Assembly: GCA_029204225.1 (NCBI GenBank)
Contig: CM055097.1
Coordinates: 39,053,106-39,117,105 of the forward strand
DNA from: Diphasiastrum complanatum
Lineage: Eukaryota; Streptophyta; Lycopodiopsida; Lycopodiales; Lycopodiaceae
DNA length: 64,000 nt
Reading direction: 5' to 3'
The notes beneath the pieces were generated by a model. That model searched no databases and had not been told where the DNA came from. It saw only the letters and a program-made list of their open reading frames with translations. This document shows, one piece after another, positions 10,848-64,000 of this stretch; positions within the stretch are counted from its first letter, which is position 1; each line of letters starts with the position of its first letter. Both the position numbers and the translations under genes were made by a program.

Positions 10848-11110
10848 TGGACAGCCAAGAGGCAAGTGACAAATTGGAATATCAAACGGAGTCGGAATCT
10901 CATGAAATTTGGTTGAGGATGGGCTATGGACAGCCTGCAAACAAGGTGTGAAAAATGGCTGCAACGGAGACAAAAACGGATGAAAGTGACAGGTATGAAG
11001 CGGCTGGACAGCCTGCAAACAAAAGTGAAGAGAGGGCTGAAAATGGAAGGAGGAACGGACGAAAGAGATGAGGGAATTGGGCGCCGGAGAGCCTGCAAAC
11101 AAGCTGGAAA
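10848..11110. repeat. Tandem repeats of about 79 bp in the chromovirus leader
   Basis: GGACAGCCTGCAAACAA or a close variant recurs at about 10,928, 11,006 and 11,087, with a weaker copy at about 10,849. The repeats lie between the 5' LTR and the gag start. A poly-A run (11,155-11,174 on the plus strand) lies next to them. Confidence 0.75.
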
Positions 11111-11362
11111 TGGGTGATGGGGGGTTGGAACTTGGGCTCCGGAAATAATCTGCCCAAAAAAAAAAAAAAAAAAATCGGCCGCCAAATTTAGCGGAAGTAC
11201 GTCCGCTAACTATCTGCTGAAGCTCCACCAAGGAAAATGCTCTGATGGGAGCTGGTCCTCCTCGAAACTGTGCTGAATGTTGTTGAAGCAAAGAGACGAA
11301 AGCCCTCAGCAAAGAGAGAAAATCAGAAAGGAAAATGGGCACCCAAGCAGAAAATCAGATCT

Positions 11363-11758
11363 GACACATAAGCAAGACTTAAGCTATGAAAGCAGCACAA
11401 AGCAAGACTTAACCCTAGAAAGCAGGAAAGAGAGAGATTAAGGAGGCTAAAGAGAGAGATCAATATCATCAGCTGAATAACAAATGACACAGTTTCCCTA
11501 CTTATAGCCAAGAGGAAGCCCTAAAAGGAAGCTTCCGATGGCTAGGGCCCAACTGGGAGGGAAAATAGTGTGCCCTCCAAGAAGGCCCCCACTCTCCAGT
11601 AATATGTCCAAATGGCCTAATAATGAATAATAAGGCCAAAGCCCAACCATATAGTCTAAGTGTCACTAATAAATAAAAAAGGGCCCAAGGCCTGCTTATG
11701 CATAAAGTAAAGTAAATGTAAATGGACGCGGCGAATGTAATGAGCCGAGTCCATAACT
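11363..11758 (-). repeat. 5' LTR of the chromovirus derivative, shortened at U5
   Basis: It matches the 3' LTR from AGTTATGGACTC to CTTGCTTATGTG but lacks the last stretch (about 50 bp), including the TAACT end. The sequence beyond 11,363 is unrelated to the LTR. The outer edge is intact next to the target duplication. Confidence 0.8.
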
Positions 11759-13450
11759 GTTGTAGCTTGTTATTTTGCTCCAGTGTCCTCTTGCTTTGTG
11801 GAGAGTGTAGGGTGTTGGTTCACCTAACGTTGATCTTTATACTAATATTATTAGATGCGCAGAGCAAGGTTACATTTTTCTGATTGGTGACTTTAATGCC
11901 AGGACAGCCTCACAACATATAGACTTTTATACTATTACTGACCAACTTCGTGTACGTGCCCTTGATGGAGATGACTTGAGAGTCACCAAGACTTCAGAGG
12001 ATATTTTGGGACCTATTACCACCTATGAAGAGTACCTATTGTAGCTCAGAGAAGCTCACGAGCTAGCCATTTTTAATGTTCCAGCTTGTTGGCCTGACTT
12101 ACGCAGATATACTTGTCATCCTCATAGTAGTGGACATAGTGTTATTGATTACCGCATGGGATCACCATCCTCCATCTCACTCACACATGAGTTTAGAATC
12201 TCTCCTATCACTCTCTCTGATCACTCCTTAACTTAAGTCTTAGTAACATTTGTTCACCTCAATAATTCTCAATTCCATCAATTAACCAGCACCCAAATAC
12301 ATCTTTGATCACTCGCTTGCACCAATTTATTAGCATTCGCTTATCCTATTGGTCCACAACTTCCCACATCACAGTTCACTAGAAGTGCAAGCTTCTTTCC
12401 TTAGTACTCCATATCATCGTTGCAGTAGAATTTCCTTCCAAACCTAATAAAACAAATCCACCACGCCTAGATCAATACGCACTCCTTGGTATGACGATGA
12501 GTGTCATTCCCGTCATCACCTTGTCACACATGATGCACATATGCAAAACGTCCATCTCTTACGCTCAACCAGTCGTCTCTATACCCTTCTCACTTCAACG
12601 TATGAAGTGGGCCTATGACGACTTATTGGGCTTCTCAATAGCTCTTTCACAGGTGCATTTTGGCGTGAGTTCATTCCTAGTGCTCCACCTCTACTACTTG
12701 ACAACCTGCGCATATGGACTGATTATGCCACCACTTTATATACCATTCATATTGACACACCCATTTCCATCTCTCCTAGATCTACTGAGTTCACAACGCC
12801 ATCAAGAAACTAAACAAGTGTAACACTAGTGATATTGATGACCTTGAATCCAAATTATTGATCCATGCAACCGATTGTTGTCAACCCTCTTAGTCACACA
12901 GTTCCATGTCCAAGTCATCAACACTCAAACCTTCTTCCCACAACCTTGTGACATTCGAAAACAATATTATTCCCTACTTTGTAGCAAGAAGACAGCCTAT
13001 ATGGAAGCTGAAAACGAAAGACTTGTTGACCTTTTATATAGCTCTGAATCCATGTCCTTTTGGAGAGAATTCCTCCCTCGAGCACCTCCACCTCTATTGA
13101 CCAAACTCTATTCTTGGACCCAATATGCTTCCACTCTCTACATGATCCCTACTTCACATATCACTATTCCCCTAGACTTTCAAAGTTTTCTCTATTCACA
13201 ACACATGGTTTGTGATGCCATTGACCAGTTGAAATGCAAGCATACTAGGGATATAGAAGACCTTCAAGCTGAGCTTCTTATACACATTGTTGAATTCTTA
13301 GCCCCTGTCCTAGCCGCTCTCCTCAATAATATGGTCCTCCTGGTGCAAAAATGTCGTATACCCCATTCACGAGAGTTGTGACAACATGAGGCTAAAAAAC
13401 TCTCACACCATCATAATTGGACATATTATGGCTAAGCTTTCTCTAAACAA

Positions 13451-14628
13451 TAGTGAGCAGAGAGGCATTTGACATTTAAATGAAATTATGATAATCTGAC
13501 TGTCCATTGGCGAGAAAGAATCAGATGGAAATAGTTGCCGAGCTACTTGCTTGAACCATTATTGAAAAACATGTACATTACTAATAGGAGCAGACCACAC
13601 CCATGGCTTGATGGCATTTTCGTTAATCAGCTCAGGTTCGCACTCGGATCTGAGGCGTTTCACCCGTTCAATGTAATCTCGAACCTTCACCATTGTCAGA
13701 CCTCAGGGCCTTGATCGTCCCAACTCAGCATAGTTGTCAAATAGCCAACTCAGCATAGTAATAAACCCATCCTGATGCACGAATTTCTAGTTACTTATCC
13801 TTCCACAGAAATTTCAACAAAGGAACAAAGCACCTCCCCTATGATCCAACCCGTCATTCTTATTTTCACTATACTCCGTTTGGATCTTGAAATGACTGAG
13901 ATTAAGTTTCCAGGCCTAGCTCTCAAGTACAATGGCATTCAGACATTATGGACTGCCTACAATACTTAACACGGGTAATCGTGGACCACTAACATAGCTC
14001 AGCTGCTATGCACCAACCTCTCAACAACTGGAAGCTAATCAAGTCCCAACACAAAATGCACAGGAGCAAGAATCTTTGGAGAACATCAAGCATCCAGAAA
14101 AAAGTTGAGCTTCGCACAGAGAAACACTATGTACTTTCAGCTTTGGACATCACCTTCAATGTAACGACTGTCTAAATGAGGCCTGACTGTCGCATAAACA
14201 ACAGGTGGCTCTGAAGCATACAATGGAACAGATTGAACTTAACGTGAAAACTTATCCTCCTTCATAAACATGGGCTCTCTCCAACTTCAGAGGATCACAC
14301 AGTCTAAAGTTTTATTGCAGACTTTTGGAGCAGAGTGAATTCCGTCATACGACAAAACATTACACACCACAACTTATGTTTTATTGCTTATCTCGGTACT
14401 CTCACTGCACAGCAGTCATTTTGTAACATCACAAAAGTATAAATATAAAATCAACTGCTTGAACTCTAATGCATTTTTAGCTGGAACAAATTCAACACTG
14501 AAGTTGAGGTTCAGTTCGTGAGAACATGCAATATCATAACATATATCCTGAAATTTTGAGACTGATTTGATGGTCAACAAGTCTAATCTACATGTGAAGT
14601 AAATGAAACATTCAGATAAACATTGTAC
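13451..14628. other. Intron sequence, no clear feature
   Basis: No transposon family was recognised. Two coding-like scraps occur on the minus strand. One (13,693-13,480) starts MVKVRDYIERVKRLRSECEP, continues to KPWVWSAPISNV and, past a stop, WFKQVARQLFPSDSF. The other is near 14,225-14,165 (EPPVVYATVRPHLDSRYIEG). Neither fits IleRS or a family I can name. Confidence 0.4.
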
Positions 14629-63506
<48,878 letters not shown>

Positions 63507-63650
63507 CTGAAATATGTGCATGTTCAACCGTCAGCTGCAATATTTTTTGCTGATTTTGTTCTACTTCTGTCAGGGACATTACAAACAGCACATAGTAATT
63601 GATTGAGCTTCAGTCAATGAGCTGGACCAGCAATAAGCCATTCTTATTGA

Positions 63651-64000
63651 ATACCCTTGCTTTGGTCAATCATTCTTTGCTGGACTATTCTGAAGTCTAT
63701 GTTTGAAACAGTGGATTCAGCCAGGCTTGTGTATTTGCAAAACTGGTTACATACTCTCAAGATGGAAGCAGGTGCAACAATTGGTGATCATATCACAAAG
63801 GTCAAGGACCTAATTGACCAGCTTGCTCCAGTTGGAGAGACAGTAAGTGACATGAGTATTGTCCCCATAGTCTTGAATAGCTTGTCATTCAACTATCAAG
63901 ACTATGTGATGTCCCTTTCTGCTAGGGAGAAACTCCCAACCTTTGGGGAGTTATGTGGTCTTCTTTTACAGGAGGAGATGAGAAGGAAGAATCTTTTTGA
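63651..64000 (+). CDS. Ty1/copia gag, partial, running off the window
   Basis: The frame is open from 63,651 to the last base; the first Met is at 63,699. It reads LKSMFETVDSARLVYLQNWL, then GDHITKVKDLIDQLAPVGET, IVPIVLNSLSFNYQDYVMSL and REKLPTFGELCGLLLQEEM, a copia gag (UBN2-type) that assembles the particle. No lesion is visible in 116 codons. It lies in the IleRS intron upstream of exon a and is antisense to the gene. Its continuation beyond 64,000 decides whether the element is intact. Confidence 0.85.
   Translation, partial: MPLLWSIILCWTILKSMFETVDSARLVYLQNWLHTLKMEAGATIGDHITKVKDLIDQLAPVGETVSDMSIVPIVLNSLSFNYQDYVMSLSAREKLPTFGELCGLLLQEEMRRKNLF

Larger units (their letters stand above)
7207..11758 (-). 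mobile_element. Internally deleted LTR chromovirus with 5-bp target duplication
   Basis: Read on the minus strand the order is 5' LTR (11,758-11,363), leader, gag, protease, a short repetitive filler, chromodomain-like end, polypurine tract and 3' LTR (7,649-7,207). Reverse transcriptase, RNase H and nearly all integrase are missing. GTTGT flanks both ends (7,202-7,206 and 11,759-11,763), and removing the element plus one GTTGT restores a continuous LINE endonuclease segment. The related copy at 16.3-18.6 kb supplies the missing 3' half of the family. Its movement would have depended on enzymes from another copy. Confidence 0.88.
6563..13450 (+). mobile_element. Decayed LINE cluster interrupted by an LTR element
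   Basis: A scrap of LINE C-terminus (FTLGQFKVSLHQ, 6,570) is joined to an ORF1 end (DALRCRAK, IYMDD at 6,670-6,740). A TAG-plus-hairpin junction follows at 6,821-6,862 and then the endonuclease (LLLFMETHE). At 7,201 the LINE is cut by the 7,207-11,758 LTR element. It resumes at 11,764 with the next residues of the same domain (CYFAP-like, then GDFNART and HSVIDY, SDHSL to 12,230). The linker region appears twice in a row (12,480-12,870 and about 12,915-13,450), so at least two LINE copies are joined. Many stops; non-functional. Confidence 0.8.

Overview
The window is nuclear DNA from a land plant with very long, transposon-filled introns. A large-genome plant such as a fern, lycophyte or gymnosperm would fit, but the sequence alone does not fix the species. 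The evidence is one conserved housekeeping gene with clean GT-AG introns, together with plant-type Ty3/gypsy chromoviruses, Ty1/copia elements, hAT remnants and many non-LTR retrotransposons. There is no bacterial, organellar or free viral gene content.

The host gene is isoleucyl-tRNA synthetase on the minus strand. Fourteen exons lie between 63,506 and 14,629, encode about 551 codons without a stop, and join in matching phase. The exon order runs from the editing domain through KMSKR to the anticodon-binding region. The HIGH-motif exons must lie beyond 64,000 and the C-terminal exons below 1. Introns range from 106 bp to 15.7 kb, and almost everything else in the window is transposon sequence inside them.

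Layout: 1-5.4 kb, two broken Ty3/gypsy elements. 5.4-6.6 kb, a LINE tail and a decayed hAT transposase. 6.6-13.4 kb, decayed LINEs interrupted by an LTR element (7,207-11,758) with a 5-bp target duplication. 14.6-15.6 kb, four exons. 16.3-18.6 kb, a chromovirus 3' half with its LTR. 18.8-20 kb, a copia remnant. 20.5-21.4 kb, three exons. 24.5-36.9 kb, an uninterrupted chain of LINEs joined through (TC)n tracts. 37-42.6 kb, four exons. 42.8-44.3 kb, an old LINE with a MITE inside it. 45.4-46.0 kb, a hAT-type MITE with an exact 8-bp target duplication. 48.4-52.1 kb, a second LINE chain. 53.4-54.5 kb, a divergent LINE. 55.2 kb, one exon. 57-62.4 kb, a split copia element. 63-63.5 kb, two exons. 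63.65-64 kb, the start of another copia gag.

The most notable system is the LINE family. Five tails end in (TC)n and one in (ATTCA)n, and in five of the six another LINE copy starts at the tail. All six tails carry the same 5-bp stem with a four-base loop just before the tract, and the stem pairs covary between copies. Four copies also share a UAG, a 6-9-nt spacer and a GC-rich hairpin between ORF1 and ORF2, and in two of them both ORFs are in the same frame across that UAG. Together this suggests a plant non-LTR element that uses (TC)n tracts, including its own tails, as landing sites and has conserved RNA elements for 3' recognition and possibly for ORF2 expression.
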